64,000 bases of DNA from Variovorax paradoxus (GCF_902712855.1 NZ_LR743507.1:2962001-3026000), one strand, 5' to 3'; positions 52,570-61,448 are shown, counted from the first letter of the stretch. The notes: generated from the sequence alone by a model not told the origin. Numbers and translations: made by a program.

Positions 52570-53556
52570 ATGAACCCAGGTTTTCAACGCCGCGATGTCC
52601 TGCGCGCGGCCGCTGCCGGCGCCGCCGTGCTGTGCGGCGGCGCGCGCGCCCAGCAGGGCTGGCCGACCAAGCCGGTGACCATGATCGTGCCATTCCCGGC
52701 AGGCGGCGGCACCGATGCGTTCGCGCGGCCGATCTCGGGGCAGTTCTCGCGCATCGCCGGCCAGACGCTCGTCATCGACAACCGCGGCGGCGCCGGCGGC
52801 ACGCTGGGCGCCGGCATTGCCGCCAAGGCGCCGGCCGACGGCTACACGCTCTTCATGGGTGCGGTGCACCATGCCATCGCGCCGTCCATCTATCCGAGGC
52901 TCGACTACGACATCGAGAAGGACTTCGCGCCGCTGATGCTGCTGGCCAACGTGCCGCAGGTGGTGGTGGTCAATCCCAAGCGCGTCCCGGCCACCACGAT
53001 CCAGGAGTTCATCGCGCTGGTGAAGCGCAGTCCCGGCAAGTTCAACTACGGCTCGGCCGGCGCGGGCACATCGCACCACCTGGCGGGCGAACTGTTCAAG
53101 ATCCAGACCGGCACCTTCATCACCCACATCCCGTACCGCGGCGCGGGCCCGGCCTTGTCGGACCTGATCTCGGGCAACGTCGACCTGATGTTCGACGGCC
53201 TGGGCTCGTCGGCGCAGCACATCAAGAGCGGCCGCATCAAGGCGCTGATGGTGGCCGGCAGCAAGCGCAACCCGGCGTTCCCCGACGTGCCCTGCGCCGC
53301 CGAAGTCGGCCTGCCCGAATACACCGTCACCACCTGGTACGGCCTTTGGGCTCCCAAGGCCACGCCGGCGGACGTGCAGGCACGCGCCATCGACGACATG
53401 AAGAAGGCGCTGGCCACCGACGACCTGAAGACCATCTGGGCGCAGAACGGCTCCGAGATCCCGAACCTCACCACCACCGCCTACGGCAACTTCGTCAGTT
53501 CGGAGATCAAGCGCTGGGCCACGGTCGTGAAGGCGTCGGGCGCCAAGCTCGAATGA
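52570..53556 (+). CDS. Bug/TTT-type periplasmic solute receptor
   Basis: A 328-residue extracytoplasmic binding protein of the Bordetella uptake gene (Bug) family. The N-terminus (FQRRDVLRAAAAGAAVLC) looks like a twin-arginine signal. The mature part has the family blocks IVPFPAGGGTDAFAR, IDNRGGAGGTLGA and GSAGAGTSHHLAGELF. Bug proteins bind carboxylates; here malonate or a precursor is the natural guess from context. The ATG at 52570 has a properly spaced GGAG, unlike the one at 52561. No TctA/B membrane partners are present, as is usual for orphan Bug receptors. Confidence 0.9.
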   Translation: MNPGFQRRDVLRAAAAGAAVLCGGARAQQGWPTKPVTMIVPFPAGGGTDAFARPISGQFSRIAGQTLVIDNRGGAGGTLGAGIAAKAPADGYTLFMGAVHHAIAPSIYPRLDYDIEKDFAPLMLLANVPQVVVVNPKRVPATTIQEFIALVKRSPGKFNYGSAGAGTSHHLAGELFKIQTGTFITHIPYRGAGPALSDLISGNVDLMFDGLGSSAQHIKSGRIKALMVAGSKRNPAFPDVPCAAEVGLPEYTVTTWYGLWAPKATPADVQARAIDDMKKALATDDLKTIWAQNGSEIPNLTTTAYGNFVSSEIKRWATVVKASGAKLE

Positions 53557-54353
53557 CGGCCGGCCAGAGCCAGGTTTCGCTGCGCTGCAAGGGCGAGGGC
53601 CGCACGGCGGTCGCGTTCGTCACGCTGTCGAATGCGGGGCGCCTGAACGCGATGACGCGCGCCATGTGGCGCGAACTGCGCGCGGTGTTCGACGGCCTGC
53701 GCAACGGGACCGGCGATGGCGGGCCGCGCTGCGTCGTGGTGCGCGGCGAGGGCGGCGCCTTCTGCGCAGGTGGCGACATCTCGGAGTACCCGTCGTTCCG
53801 GTTCGAAGAACCGAGCCTGCGCGAATTCCACGAGAACGAAGTGTGGGCTGCGCTGCAGGCGATGCTCGACTGCCCGCTGCCGCTGGTCGCGCAGATCGAG
53901 GGCGCGTGCATGGGCGCGGGCGTCGAGATCGCGAGCTGCTGCGACATCCGCCTGGCCGGCGCGTCCGCGAAGTTCGGCGCGCCGATCGCCAGGCTGGGCT
54001 TTCCGATGGCGCCGCGCGAAGCGGCGCTGGTGCATGGCGCCGTCGGCGACGTGCTCGCGCGCGACATGCTGCTGGCCGCCGGCGTGCACGGCGCGCAGCG
54101 CCTGTACGACGCGGGCTTTTTGCTGTCGGTGCTGCCCGACGACGAGGTGGCCGCCGCCGCGCAGGCCCATGCCACGCGCATCTCGGCGCTCTCGCCGCAG
54201 GCCGCGCGGCTGCACAAGCAGACCTTTGCCGCGCTGCGCTCCGGTGCACCGTCGGCCCACGGCCTGCTGCCCACCGCCTACGACTATGCCGATTCCGCGG
54301 AACACCGCGAAGGCATCGATGCCTTCCTGGCCAAGCGCACCCCGAATTTCTGA
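53553..54353 (+). CDS. Enoyl-CoA hydratase/isomerase family protein
   Basis: A 266-residue crotonase-fold protein. The oxyanion segments are FCAGGDISEY near residue 70 and IEGACMGAGVEIASCCDIRL near 116. The usual catalytic Glu pair of hydratases is incomplete: the second position reads FPMAPREAAL, so the reaction may be isomerisation, decarboxylation or hydrolysis of a CoA ester. Its ATG overlaps the Bug gene stop (ATGA), and matB follows after 30 bases. Its place in a malonate operon suggests work on a malonyl- or methylmalonyl-type CoA ester, which is inference. Confidence 0.86.
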   Translation: MTAGQSQVSLRCKGEGRTAVAFVTLSNAGRLNAMTRAMWRELRAVFDGLRNGTGDGGPRCVVVRGEGGAFCAGGDISEYPSFRFEEPSLREFHENEVWAALQAMLDCPLPLVAQIEGACMGAGVEIASCCDIRLAGASAKFGAPIARLGFPMAPREAALVHGAVGDVLARDMLLAAGVHGAQRLYDAGFLLSVLPDDEVAAAAQAHATRISALSPQAARLHKQTFAALRSGAPSAHGLLPTAYDYADSAEHREGIDAFLAKRTPNF

Positions 54354-54383
54354 ACGACCGAAGACACCGTCCGAAGACAAGCG

Positions 54384-55922
54384 ATGACGAAGACCGCCAA
54401 CTCCAACCTGTTCGCCGCCTTGCGCGCGGCATTCCCCGCCGACCTCGACAGCATCGCGGTCGAGACCGACAACGGCCTGTTCTATTCCTGGCGCGACATC
54501 GAGCGCGCCAGCGCCATGATCGCCAACCTGCTCGATGCGCTGAAGCTGGAGAAGGGCGCGCGCATCGCGGTGCAGGTCGAGAAGTCGGTCGAGGCCATGC
54601 TGCTGTACCTCGCCACGCTGCGCGCGGGCTATGTGTTCCTGCCACTGAACACGGCCTACCAGAGCGCCGAGATCGAGTACTTCATCGGCAACGCCGAACC
54701 GGCCGTGGTCGTGTGCACCAGCCGCAATGCATCGTGGGTCGCACCTATTGCCACGGCCGCGGGCACGAAGCACGTCTTCACGCTGGACGACGACCGCACC
54801 GGCACGCTGCTCGAAGTGGCCGCGCTGTGCAGCGACCAGCACAAGGTGGCGCAGCGCAAGGCGAGCGACATGGCGGCCATCCTGTACACCAGCGGCACCA
54901 CCGGCCGCAGCAAGGGCGCGATGCTCTCGCACGGCAACCTGCTGTCGAACGCCGAGGTGCTGAAGGACTACTGGGGCTGGACCGAAGGCGACGTGCTCAT
55001 CCACGCACTGCCCATCTTCCATGTGCACGGCCTCTTCGTGGCGCTGCACGGCGCGCTGCTCAACGGCAGCAAGATGCTGTGGTTCGGCAAGTTCGACCCG
55101 AAGCGCATCGTGCAGAAGCTGCCCGAGGCCACCGTGTTCATGGGCGTTCCCACGCTCTACGTGCGCCTGCTGGCCGAGGCCGGCCTCACGCGCAAGGCGG
55201 TGCGCAACATGCGCCTGTTCATCGCGGGCTCGGCGCCGCTGCTCATCGAGACCTTCGACGAATGGCGAGAGCGCACCGGCCACACCATCCTGGAACGCTA
55301 CGGCATGAGCGAGACGGCGATGCTCACGTCCAACCCCTACAGGCCGGAGCAGGGCGAGCGTCGCGGCGGAACCGTCGGCTTCGCGCTCCCGGGCGTGCAG
55401 CTTCGCGTGCGCGACGACAGCGGGCGCGACTGCACCACCGACGAGATCGGCAACATCGAGGTCAGCGGCCCCAACGTTTTCTCGGGCTACTGGCGCATGC
55501 CCGAGAAGACCAAGGAAGAATTCACGGCCGACGGTTTCTTCAAGACCGGCGACGTCGGCAGGATCGACGGCATGGGCTACATCACCATCGTCGGGCGCAG
55601 CAAGGACCTGATCATCAGCGGCGGCTACAACGTCTACCCGGCCGAGATCGAGGGCTACATCAACGAGATGAGCGGCGTGGCCGAAAGCGCGGTGGTCGGC
55701 GTGCCGCACCCCGACTTCGGCGAGGTCGGCGTGGCCATCGTCATCCCGAAGGCCGGTGTCACGCTCGACGCGGACGCCATCGTGGCGGACCTGAAGTCCC
55801 GGCTCGCCAACTTCAAGATTCCGAAGCGCTGCTTCGTGGTGCCCGAGTTGCCGCGCAACACCATGGGCAAGGTGCAGAAGGCGCTGCTGCGCGCGGAGCA
55901 CAAGGGGCTGTTCGCCGCATAG
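54384..55922 (+). CDS. matB: Malonyl-CoA synthetase (malonate-CoA ligase)
   Basis: A 512-residue adenylate-forming enzyme. The phosphate loop is YTSGTTGRSKGAML, A5 is LERYGMSETAM, A7 is FKTGDVGRIDGMGY, A8 is GRSKDLIISGGYNVYPAEIE and the catalytic Lys is in LPRNTMGKVQK. The sequence follows the MatB pattern, including ALPIFHVHGLFVALHGALL, and its genetic link with malonyl-CoA decarboxylase supports malonate as substrate. It is the last gene of the operon; the convergent aldoxime gene ends 88 bases further on. Confidence 0.92.
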   Translation: MTKTANSNLFAALRAAFPADLDSIAVETDNGLFYSWRDIERASAMIANLLDALKLEKGARIAVQVEKSVEAMLLYLATLRAGYVFLPLNTAYQSAEIEYFIGNAEPAVVVCTSRNASWVAPIATAAGTKHVFTLDDDRTGTLLEVAALCSDQHKVAQRKASDMAAILYTSGTTGRSKGAMLSHGNLLSNAEVLKDYWGWTEGDVLIHALPIFHVHGLFVALHGALLNGSKMLWFGKFDPKRIVQKLPEATVFMGVPTLYVRLLAEAGLTRKAVRNMRLFIAGSAPLLIETFDEWRERTGHTILERYGMSETAMLTSNPYRPEQGERRGGTVGFALPGVQLRVRDDSGRDCTTDEIGNIEVSGPNVFSGYWRMPEKTKEEFTADGFFKTGDVGRIDGMGYITIVGRSKDLIISGGYNVYPAEIEGYINEMSGVAESAVVGVPHPDFGEVGVAIVIPKAGVTLDADAIVADLKSRLANFKIPKRCFVVPELPRNTMGKVQKALLRAEHKGLFAA

Positions 55923-56010
55923 GCGTCCGCCGGAGGCCAGCGTGGGCCCCGCGCAAGGGCCCGACGCAAAGCGGTTACGTTGCCGTTCCAGAAGGGCGAC
56001 AACGAAACGC

Positions 56011-57066
56011 TCAGGCCATGCCGTTCATCAGCCCGCTGCGGGCGTGGCAGTTGATGTATTCGTAGCTCTGTTCGTCGGCCTTGAGCACCGACACCTCGTG
56101 GTACACGCGCAGCTGGAGCTGGAAGTTCAGCGCCTGCACGTAGCGCATGAAGCTGCCGAAGATGGCCACGTGCGTGGGGTGCGATTCGGCCCAGCGCTCC
56201 ATGTCGGCCAGCGAGCGCCAGTAGCTGAGCCCGAAGGACTTCTGCATCGGCGCGCCCTGCGCGTCGAGGTGATGCATGTAGCGGTTGCTGTAGCAGCCGA
56301 TGCCCAGGCCCTCGTCGCGCAGGAAGTCCATGCCTTCGCGCAGCACCGGTTCCATGTCGTCGAGGTAGAGCGTGCGCTCCTGGCCGGTGGTGTCGGTCCA
56401 CGCCTGGCCCGAGCGGATCATCGCGATGTTCTCGTGGCCCGCCACGCGCACGCGCTGGCCCGGCCGCGGCGTGCCGGCGATCACCGCGCGCGCGCCGGAG
56501 GGCGACATCGCATCGGTCTGCGACAGCGGGATGCGGTCGCGCATCGACCCCCAGTAGCCGTGCTCCTGAAGTTCGCCGCTGACTTCGCCCATCACCACGC
56601 CGACGCCCTCGAAGCGGTCGGGCGTGTTGAACATGGTCTCGAAGTGCTCCACGCGCGGCGAGGCCACCTCGCGGAAGTAGCCGAGGCCTTCCGACAGCCG
56701 CTCGTCGGAGCGCCACCACGCATCGACCTCCGGCGTGGCGCACCAGCGTGTGTAGGCCGCGGCATCGCGCCAGTAGGCGATGGCGATCATGTTGTCGTAG
56801 CCGTCGGCATCGACGTGGTGCGTGAGGTCGTGGTGGCCCGGACCGTCGGGCAGCGCGAAGTCGCGGCTGATCTTCATGAGCGCGGCGCAGGCGCGGCCCT
56901 GCATCTGCGCACCGCGCGACTGCACGCCGAAACAGCCCATCACCACCTGCTTCACGGCCTCCGGCGCGCGGGCCGACCAGACGGGGTAGGGCGGCGTGTA
57001 GTCGTCTTCCACGCGGCGATGGCGCGTGCGGGGGCACCTGAGGTGCTCTGCGATGGCGGATTCCAT
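56011..57066 (-). CDS. oxd: Aldoxime dehydratase (heme-dependent)
   Basis: A 351-residue enzyme that dehydrates aldoximes to nitriles. Residues described for this family fall at matching places: Arg178 (SMRDRIP), Ser219 (MIRSGQAW) and the heme-ligand His299 (ESHPTHVAIF); His323 is a candidate for the distal His. Length equals known Oxd enzymes. It needs ferrous heme and acts in the cytosol. The nitrilase gene lies just upstream (28-base gap), so the pair forms an aldoxime-to-acid pathway. Confidence 0.93.
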   Translation of the reverse strand: MESAIAEHLRCPRTRHRRVEDDYTPPYPVWSARAPEAVKQVVMGCFGVQSRGAQMQGRACAALMKISRDFALPDGPGHHDLTHHVDADGYDNMIAIAYWRDAAAYTRWCATPEVDAWWRSDERLSEGLGYFREVASPRVEHFETMFNTPDRFEGVGVVMGEVSGELQEHGYWGSMRDRIPLSQTDAMSPSGARAVIAGTPRPGQRVRVAGHENIAMIRSGQAWTDTTGQERTLYLDDMEPVLREGMDFLRDEGLGIGCYSNRYMHHLDAQGAPMQKSFGLSYWRSLADMERWAESHPTHVAIFGSFMRYVQALNFQLQLRVYHEVSVLKADEQSYEYINCHARSGLMNGMA

Positions 57067-57094
57067 GGGGCGGCTCCTTCGGCGTGGGTGCGGG

Positions 57095-58102
57095 TCAGGC
57101 CACGGCCACCGGCTCCGGCGCGCTGGCCTCGGGCTCGGGCGTGAGCTGCACCACCATCGGCTCGCGGCGCGTCTTGTTCAGCAGCAGCTGCGTGACATCG
57201 GGTCGCGAGTAGTGCCCGCTCGGATCGGCCGCCGCCTTGGCCAGCGAGATCATGCCGAGGTCGATGTCGGCGACCACCAGGCCTTCTTCGTGCTCGGCCA
57301 GCGGCACGCCCAGCGGCGAACCGTCGGGCGCGAAGATGCGCGCATGGCCGCCGCCGATGCCCAGCATCTGCTGCTTGCCTGCGTCGGTGCACATCAGGTC
57401 GCTCATGGCCTTCGACACCGTGGCGCAGGGCGCGAGCACGAAGCAGCCGCCCTCGACCGCATAGACCTGGCTCGCGGCGTTGTTCACCTCGTGGCCCAGC
57501 GCATAGGCCGCGCCGCGGTAAAGCGAGAAGCTCGGCCATGCGGCGCAGTGGATCTGCTCGTTCTGTGCGTACATCGCGTACTTGCTGAGCGGCTGCAGGT
57601 GCTCCCAGCAGCACAGCGAACCGATGTTGCCGATGGGCGTCTCGACCACGTGCAGGTCGGCGCCGTCGCCTTCGCCGAACACGGTGCGTTCGACGTGCGT
57701 GGGCTTGAGCTTGCGGCGCGTCTGCACCGTGTTGCCCTGGTCGTCGATGAGCGCCTGCGCGATGTAGAGGCTGCCCGCGGCCTTCTCGCTGAAACCGAAC
57801 GACAACCACAGCTTGTGCTTGCGTGCCGCGGCCTTCAGCCGGTCGAACTCGGCTGAGCCGATGACCAGCGAGTTGTCGTGGTAGCGCTGCACGAACTGCA
57901 TGCCCCAGGCCGGCGAGTCGAGCCAGATCCACCAGGGGTAGCCGGGAATCCACGTCTCGGGAAACGCGATGAGCTGGACGCCCTGTTTCGCGGCCTGCGC
58001 CATCAGGTCGATGGTCTTGTCGATGGTGCCGTCGAGGTCGAGAAAGACCGGTGCGGCCTGCACGGCGGCAACGCGAAGCTTGGGGTGAACGGTGGTGGGC
58101 AT
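57095..58102 (-). CDS. Nitrilase
   Basis: A 335-residue carbon-nitrogen hydrolase that turns nitriles into carboxylic acids and ammonia. The triad is Glu49 (FPETWIPGYP), Lys131 (RRKLKPTHVER) and Cys165 (GSLCCWEHLQPL). The motif set and length match true nitrilases of the arylacetonitrile/aliphatic type rather than amidases. Substrate range cannot be told. The ATG at 58102 is preferred; the upstream open frame has no supporting features. It is divergent from an AraC regulator and precedes oxd. Confidence 0.93.
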   Translation of the reverse strand: MPTTVHPKLRVAAVQAAPVFLDLDGTIDKTIDLMAQAAKQGVQLIAFPETWIPGYPWWIWLDSPAWGMQFVQRYHDNSLVIGSAEFDRLKAAARKHKLWLSFGFSEKAAGSLYIAQALIDDQGNTVQTRRKLKPTHVERTVFGEGDGADLHVVETPIGNIGSLCCWEHLQPLSKYAMYAQNEQIHCAAWPSFSLYRGAAYALGHEVNNAASQVYAVEGGCFVLAPCATVSKAMSDLMCTDAGKQQMLGIGGGHARIFAPDGSPLGVPLAEHEEGLVVADIDLGMISLAKAAADPSGHYSRPDVTQLLLNKTRREPMVVQLTPEPEASAPEPVAVA

Positions 58103-58285
58103 GTCGGTTCTCCAGGTGCAAGAAAAGGGCAAGGGACGTAACGGGCCGCGTGCGTGGCGCACCGGGTTTGCGCTGTGGCATGCGGGTTGCTTGAAGCGTA
58201 AATTCGCGCCGCCGGAACGCCTTGACCCGGATTGGCGGCGTTCTTGTTCCAGCGTTGCATGCCGCATTTCGACCGAGGAACCCCG

Positions 58286-59254
58286 ATGACCCAGCTGCTA
58301 AGCACCGATGCCGTCTCGCGCGACCAGCGGCTCGCCTACTGGACCGACATGATCTGCAACGTCTACGTGCAGCTCGAGTGCGACGCCGTGCAGGACGCCG
58401 GTGCGGACGCGGGCGATTTCGAAGGCAGCATCCGCCAGCACACGCTGCCCAGCCTCGACATGTCGGTGGTCACCTCCGGGCCGCAGAAGGTGATGCGCAC
58501 GCCGGGCCATATCGCGAAGTCGAGCGACGACTATTTCCTGGTGAGCATCCAGGCGCGCGGCCACGGCGTGGTGCGCCAGGATGGCCGCGACGCGGTGCTG
58601 TCGGCCGGCGACTTCGCGCTGTACGGCAGCACGCGGCCCTACGAACTGCTGTTCGAGGAGTCTTTCGAGCAGATCGTGCTGAAGCTGCCCGGCGAGCGCC
58701 TGCGCGGCGAGTTGCGCGACACGGAGGCGCTGACGGCCACCACGGTGTCGGGGCGCGAAGGCGCCGGGCACCTGCTGCTGGGCATGATCCGCACTTTGCG
58801 CGAGGACATCGACACGCTGCAGCCGGCCTCCGCTCTGGCGGTGGCGCATGGCGTGCAGAACATCCTGGTGGCCGGACTGCAGACGCTGCCTGCTGCGCGC
58901 GCGCCGGCGCTGAGCAACCTCACGGCGTACCACCTCGCACGCGTGAAGCGCCGCATCGACGAGCAGCTGGCCGACCCGTCGCTTTCGGTGGGCACGCTGG
59001 CGGCCGAACTGGGCGTGTCGGTGAGCCACATCCACCGCGTCTTCAAGAGCGAGCCGCTGACGCCTGCGCAATACATCTGGGAGCGCAGGCTGGAGGCGTG
59101 CAGCCGCGACCTGCTGGAGCCGCGCCTCGCGGGGCGTCCGGTGGCGGACATTGCGTATGGGCGCGGCTTCAACGATGCGGCGCATTTCAGCCGCGCGTTC
59201 CGCGAACGCTTCGGCTGCTCGCCGCGCGAATGGCGGCAGCAGCGCGTTCAATAG
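58286..59254 (+). CDS. AraC-family transcriptional regulator of the aldoxime/nitrile genes
   Basis: A 322-residue activator. The N-terminal cupin-like AraC-binding-2 domain (~30-190) precedes the C-terminal double HTH (~220-320: SVGTLAAELGVSVSHIHRVF and VADIAYGRGFNDAAHFSRAF). This architecture is common for regulators of nitrilase and hydratase genes. A GAGGAA ribosome site stands before the ATG at 58286. The 183-base divergent gap to the nitrilase should hold the activator's site; I see no clear repeat there. Confidence 0.9.
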   Translation: MTQLLSTDAVSRDQRLAYWTDMICNVYVQLECDAVQDAGADAGDFEGSIRQHTLPSLDMSVVTSGPQKVMRTPGHIAKSSDDYFLVSIQARGHGVVRQDGRDAVLSAGDFALYGSTRPYELLFEESFEQIVLKLPGERLRGELRDTEALTATTVSGREGAGHLLLGMIRTLREDIDTLQPASALAVAHGVQNILVAGLQTLPAARAPALSNLTAYHLARVKRRIDEQLADPSLSVGTLAAELGVSVSHIHRVFKSEPLTPAQYIWERRLEACSRDLLEPRLAGRPVADIAYGRGFNDAAHFSRAFRERFGCSPREWRQQRVQ

Positions 59255-59260
59255 CCGCTT

Positions 59261-59686
59261 CTACTGGACCAGCAGCACCGTGGTGTTCGTCTCGGCGATC
59301 ACCTTGGTGGCGACCGAGCCCATGAGCGCGCGGCCGAGAAGGCCATGGCCGTGCGTGCCGAGCACGATCAGCCCGGCCTGCGCGGCGGTGGCCGCCTTGA
59401 GGATCTCCTCCGCCACATGGCCGTGGCGCGAGTCGATCGTGTAGTTGGCGACGCCCTGTTGGGCCAGCAGCGTCTTCACCGGGTCGAGCACCTTGGTGCT
59501 CTCCTCGGCGTAATAGTCGGCGACCACCTCCTTGCTCAGGTGACGCGTGACGTGGCCCGAGATGCCGGTGCACACATGCACGATCACGAGCTCGTGGCCA
59601 TCCACGAACATGGCGCGGTTGGCGATGAGATAGGCCAGGGCCTTCTGCGTGTAGGCGCTGCCGTCGACGGCGATGAGGATTTTCAT
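59261..59686 (-). CDS. Universal stress protein (UspA family)
   Basis: A 141-residue protein with the nucleotide-binding pattern near the C-terminus (GTHGHGLLGRALMGSVATKV) that marks ATP-binding Usp members, and the N-terminal MKILIAVDGSAYTQKALAYL. It supports survival under stress and is a soluble dimer. The ATG at 59686 gives the family N-terminus; an upstream start would add 12 unrelated residues. It is convergent with the AraC gene, six bases away. Confidence 0.93.
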   Translation of the reverse strand: MKILIAVDGSAYTQKALAYLIANRAMFVDGHELVIVHVCTGISGHVTRHLSKEVVADYYAEESTKVLDPVKTLLAQQGVANYTIDSRHGHVAEEILKAATAAQAGLIVLGTHGHGLLGRALMGSVATKVIAETNTTVLLVQ

Positions 59687-59772
59687 GGCCTCGTTATACG
59701 GCTGCCTCGCCGGCAGCGGCAACGAGTCGCACCTTCCGCGGAAGGGCTTTGCGCTGCGTCAACCCGGCAGCA

Positions 59773-60600
59773 TCAGCCGTGCAGGCCCTTCCAGAGCATG
59801 TAGGCCGCCAGCAGGTACAGGATGCTCGCGAACACGCGCTTGAGCTTCTTCACCGGCAGGCTGTGCGCGGCCTTCGCGCCCAGCGGTGCAGTGAACACGC
59901 TGCACGCGGCGATCACCACCAGCGCGGGCAGCCAGATGTAGCCGAACGAGCCGGCCGGCAGGCCTTCGACCGAATGCCCGCTGATGACGTAGCCGAGCAC
60001 GTTGGCCACTGCGATCGGGAAGCCCAGCGCCGCGCTGGTCGCCACCGCGTTGTGGATCGCCACGTTGCACCACGTTATGAACGGCACGCTGATGAAGCCG
60101 CCGCCCGCGCCCACGAGACCCGAGATGAAGCCGATCGCGCCGCCCGCTGCAAGCTGCCCGCCGGTGCCGGGCATCTGCCGCGTGGGCTTGGGCTTCTTGT
60201 CGAGGAACATCTGCGTGGCCGAGAAGCCCACGAACAGCGCGAAGAAGATCGCCAGCGCCGTGCCCTTGAGCAGCGCGAACACGCCGAGGCTGCCCACGAG
60301 GCTGCCGATGACGATGCCGGGCGAGAGCCGCTGCACGATATCCCAGCGCACCGCGCCCCGCTTGTGGTGCGCGCGCACGCTCGATACCGAGGTGAAGATG
60401 ATGGTGGCCATCGAGGTCGCGATCGCCATTTTCACCGCGAGGTCGGCCGGCACGCCGCGGTGGCCCATGATGATCGTGATGAACGGCACCATGACCATGC
60501 CGCCGCCGATCCCCAGAAGGCCGGCGAGGAAGCCGGTGCCCAGCCCGAGGGCGGCGAGTTCGGCGATCAGGAGCGGGTCGAGCAGGGCGGCGATGTTCAC
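59773..60600 (-). CDS. TauE/SafE family anion exporter
   Basis: A protein of about 275 residues with eight or so membrane helices. Two internal repeats carry the family motif: GLLGIGGGMVMVPFITI near residue 30 and ISGLVGAGGGFISVPFITW near 155. Such proteins move sulfite, sulfoacetate or related organosulfur anions; the substrate here is unknown. The start is taken as the GTG at 60600. A TTG at 60636 would fall within the intrinsic terminator of the 6S RNA, so the shorter form is favoured. Confidence 0.87.
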   Translation of the reverse strand: MNIAALLDPLLIAELAALGLGTGFLAGLLGIGGGMVMVPFITIIMGHRGVPADLAVKMAIATSMATIIFTSVSSVRAHHKRGAVRWDIVQRLSPGIVIGSLVGSLGVFALLKGTALAIFFALFVGFSATQMFLDKKPKPTRQMPGTGGQLAAGGAIGFISGLVGAGGGFISVPFITWCNVAIHNAVATSAALGFPIAVANVLGYVISGHSVEGLPAGSFGYIWLPALVVIAACSVFTAPLGAKAAHSLPVKKLKRVFASILYLLAAYMLWKGLHG

Positions 60601-60627
60601 GGTGGCGTCGGAAAAGGATGCTGCTGG

Positions 60628-60666
60628 AAAAAGCAACGGCCCCGTGCAACTGGTGCAAGGGGCCGT
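60628..60666 (-). terminator. Intrinsic terminator of the 6S RNA gene
   Basis: On the minus strand ACGGCCCC and GGGGCCGT close a stem with an inner TGCA/TGCA pair, followed by TGC and five T (60632-60628). It stands between the 6S RNA and the exporter gene. Confidence 0.82.
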
Positions 60667-60682
60667 GGCCGGAATAGGTGTC

Positions 60683-60852
60683 TGCAGATGGTGTGCCGGA
60701 CCCGCATCCTGAACCAGGGTTCAGGTGGGCGAGGGCAGCAAGACTTCGGGTTCATCTGACGCGAGATGATCACGCCCGTCTAGCGATGTACCAAGCCCGG
60801 CTCCGGAGAGCATTGGAACAAGGAAATATTAAGCCCGACACGTCTGCAGACA
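60683..60852 (-). ncRNA. ssrS: 6S RNA
   Basis: About 170 bases on the minus strand. The ends can form the closing stem: TGTCGG near the 5' end with CCGGCA near the 3' end, plus outer TCTGCAGA blocks. The conserved 3' arm CCACCTGAACCCTGGTTCAGG resembles the E. coli ACCTTGAACC...GGTTCAAGG element. The two arms leave an open central bubble that mimics an open promoter and binds sigma-70 RNA polymerase. It lies directly downstream of zapA, the usual place for ssrS. A TAAAAT box (60864-60859) stands 7 bases before the proposed 5' end. Exact ends are estimates. Confidence 0.85.
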
Positions 60853-60891
60853 GGGTGGATTTTACGCCCCGTATGCACCCGCGGTGCTCAT

Positions 60892-61227
60892 TCAGAGCAA
60901 ATGTCCATCGCCTGCCAGGGCCTGATCGAGTCTCTGAATGAGCTGCGCGGCCTTCGGGTCGGGCTCGGCGGTGTCGGTGGCAGCGGCTGCAGGCGCGGGA
61001 GCCGCTGCGGCGGCGGCCGTGGCGGCCTGCTGCGCGGCGAGATCGAATGCCAGGTTCAGCGAGGCCAGCACCGCGATGCGATCGCGGGCCTTGACTTTTC
61101 CTGCATCGCGGATCTTGCACATGGCTGCGTCCACGCGTTCGACGGCTTCGCGCAGCTGCGCCTCGCCGCCATCGGGACAGCCAAGCAAATAGCTCTGGCC
61201 CATGATCTGTACTTCAATCTGCTTCAT
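60892..61227 (-). CDS. zapA: Cell division protein ZapA
   Basis: A 111-residue FtsZ-associated protein that bundles FtsZ protofilaments at mid-cell. The N-terminal MKQIEVQIMGQSYLLGCPDG is the signature; a helix and coiled coil follow. An Ala/Pro-rich linker (~70-88) separates the last short helix, which is a lineage-specific feature. Its ATG overlaps the stop of the ZapB-like gene as ATGA. Confidence 0.93.
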   Translation of the reverse strand: MKQIEVQIMGQSYLLGCPDGGEAQLREAVERVDAAMCKIRDAGKVKARDRIAVLASLNLAFDLAAQQAATAAAAAAPAPAAAATDTAEPDPKAAQLIQRLDQALAGDGHLL

Positions 61228-61448
61228 GCGGGGGAGTCTTCGGAAGGTGGTTCAGCCGGCAGCCGCTCGAGCAGTGCATCCAGTCGCGTGCGGGCGGCGG
61301 CGAGGCGCGACTTCAGGGCGTCGCGTTCGCGCATGAGCGCATCGACCTGTTCCTGCAGCAGCGCGTTGGTGCGCTGCACCTCTTCGTGACGCACGAGCAG
61401 GCGTTCGACACGCTCGGCGATCTGGTCGATGGGGCTGGAGGCGGGCAT
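61224..61448 (-). CDS. ZapB-like coiled-coil protein
   Basis: A 74-residue protein that is almost entirely one coiled coil (IAERVERLLVRHEEVQRTNA through LKSRLAAARTRLDALLERL), with heptad leucines. The size and its coupling with zapA match the small TIGR02449/ZapB-type division factors. The start is ATG at 61448. It has little other sequence identity to judge by. Confidence 0.85.
   Translation of the reverse strand: MPASSPIDQIAERVERLLVRHEEVQRTNALLQEQVDALMRERDALKSRLAAARTRLDALLERLPAEPPSEDSPA

Noticed and set aside
59773..60636. Longer form of the TauE/SafE gene starting with TTG at 60636
   Set aside because: That start lies in the hairpin and T-run that end the 6S RNA; the GTG at 60600 avoids this conflict.
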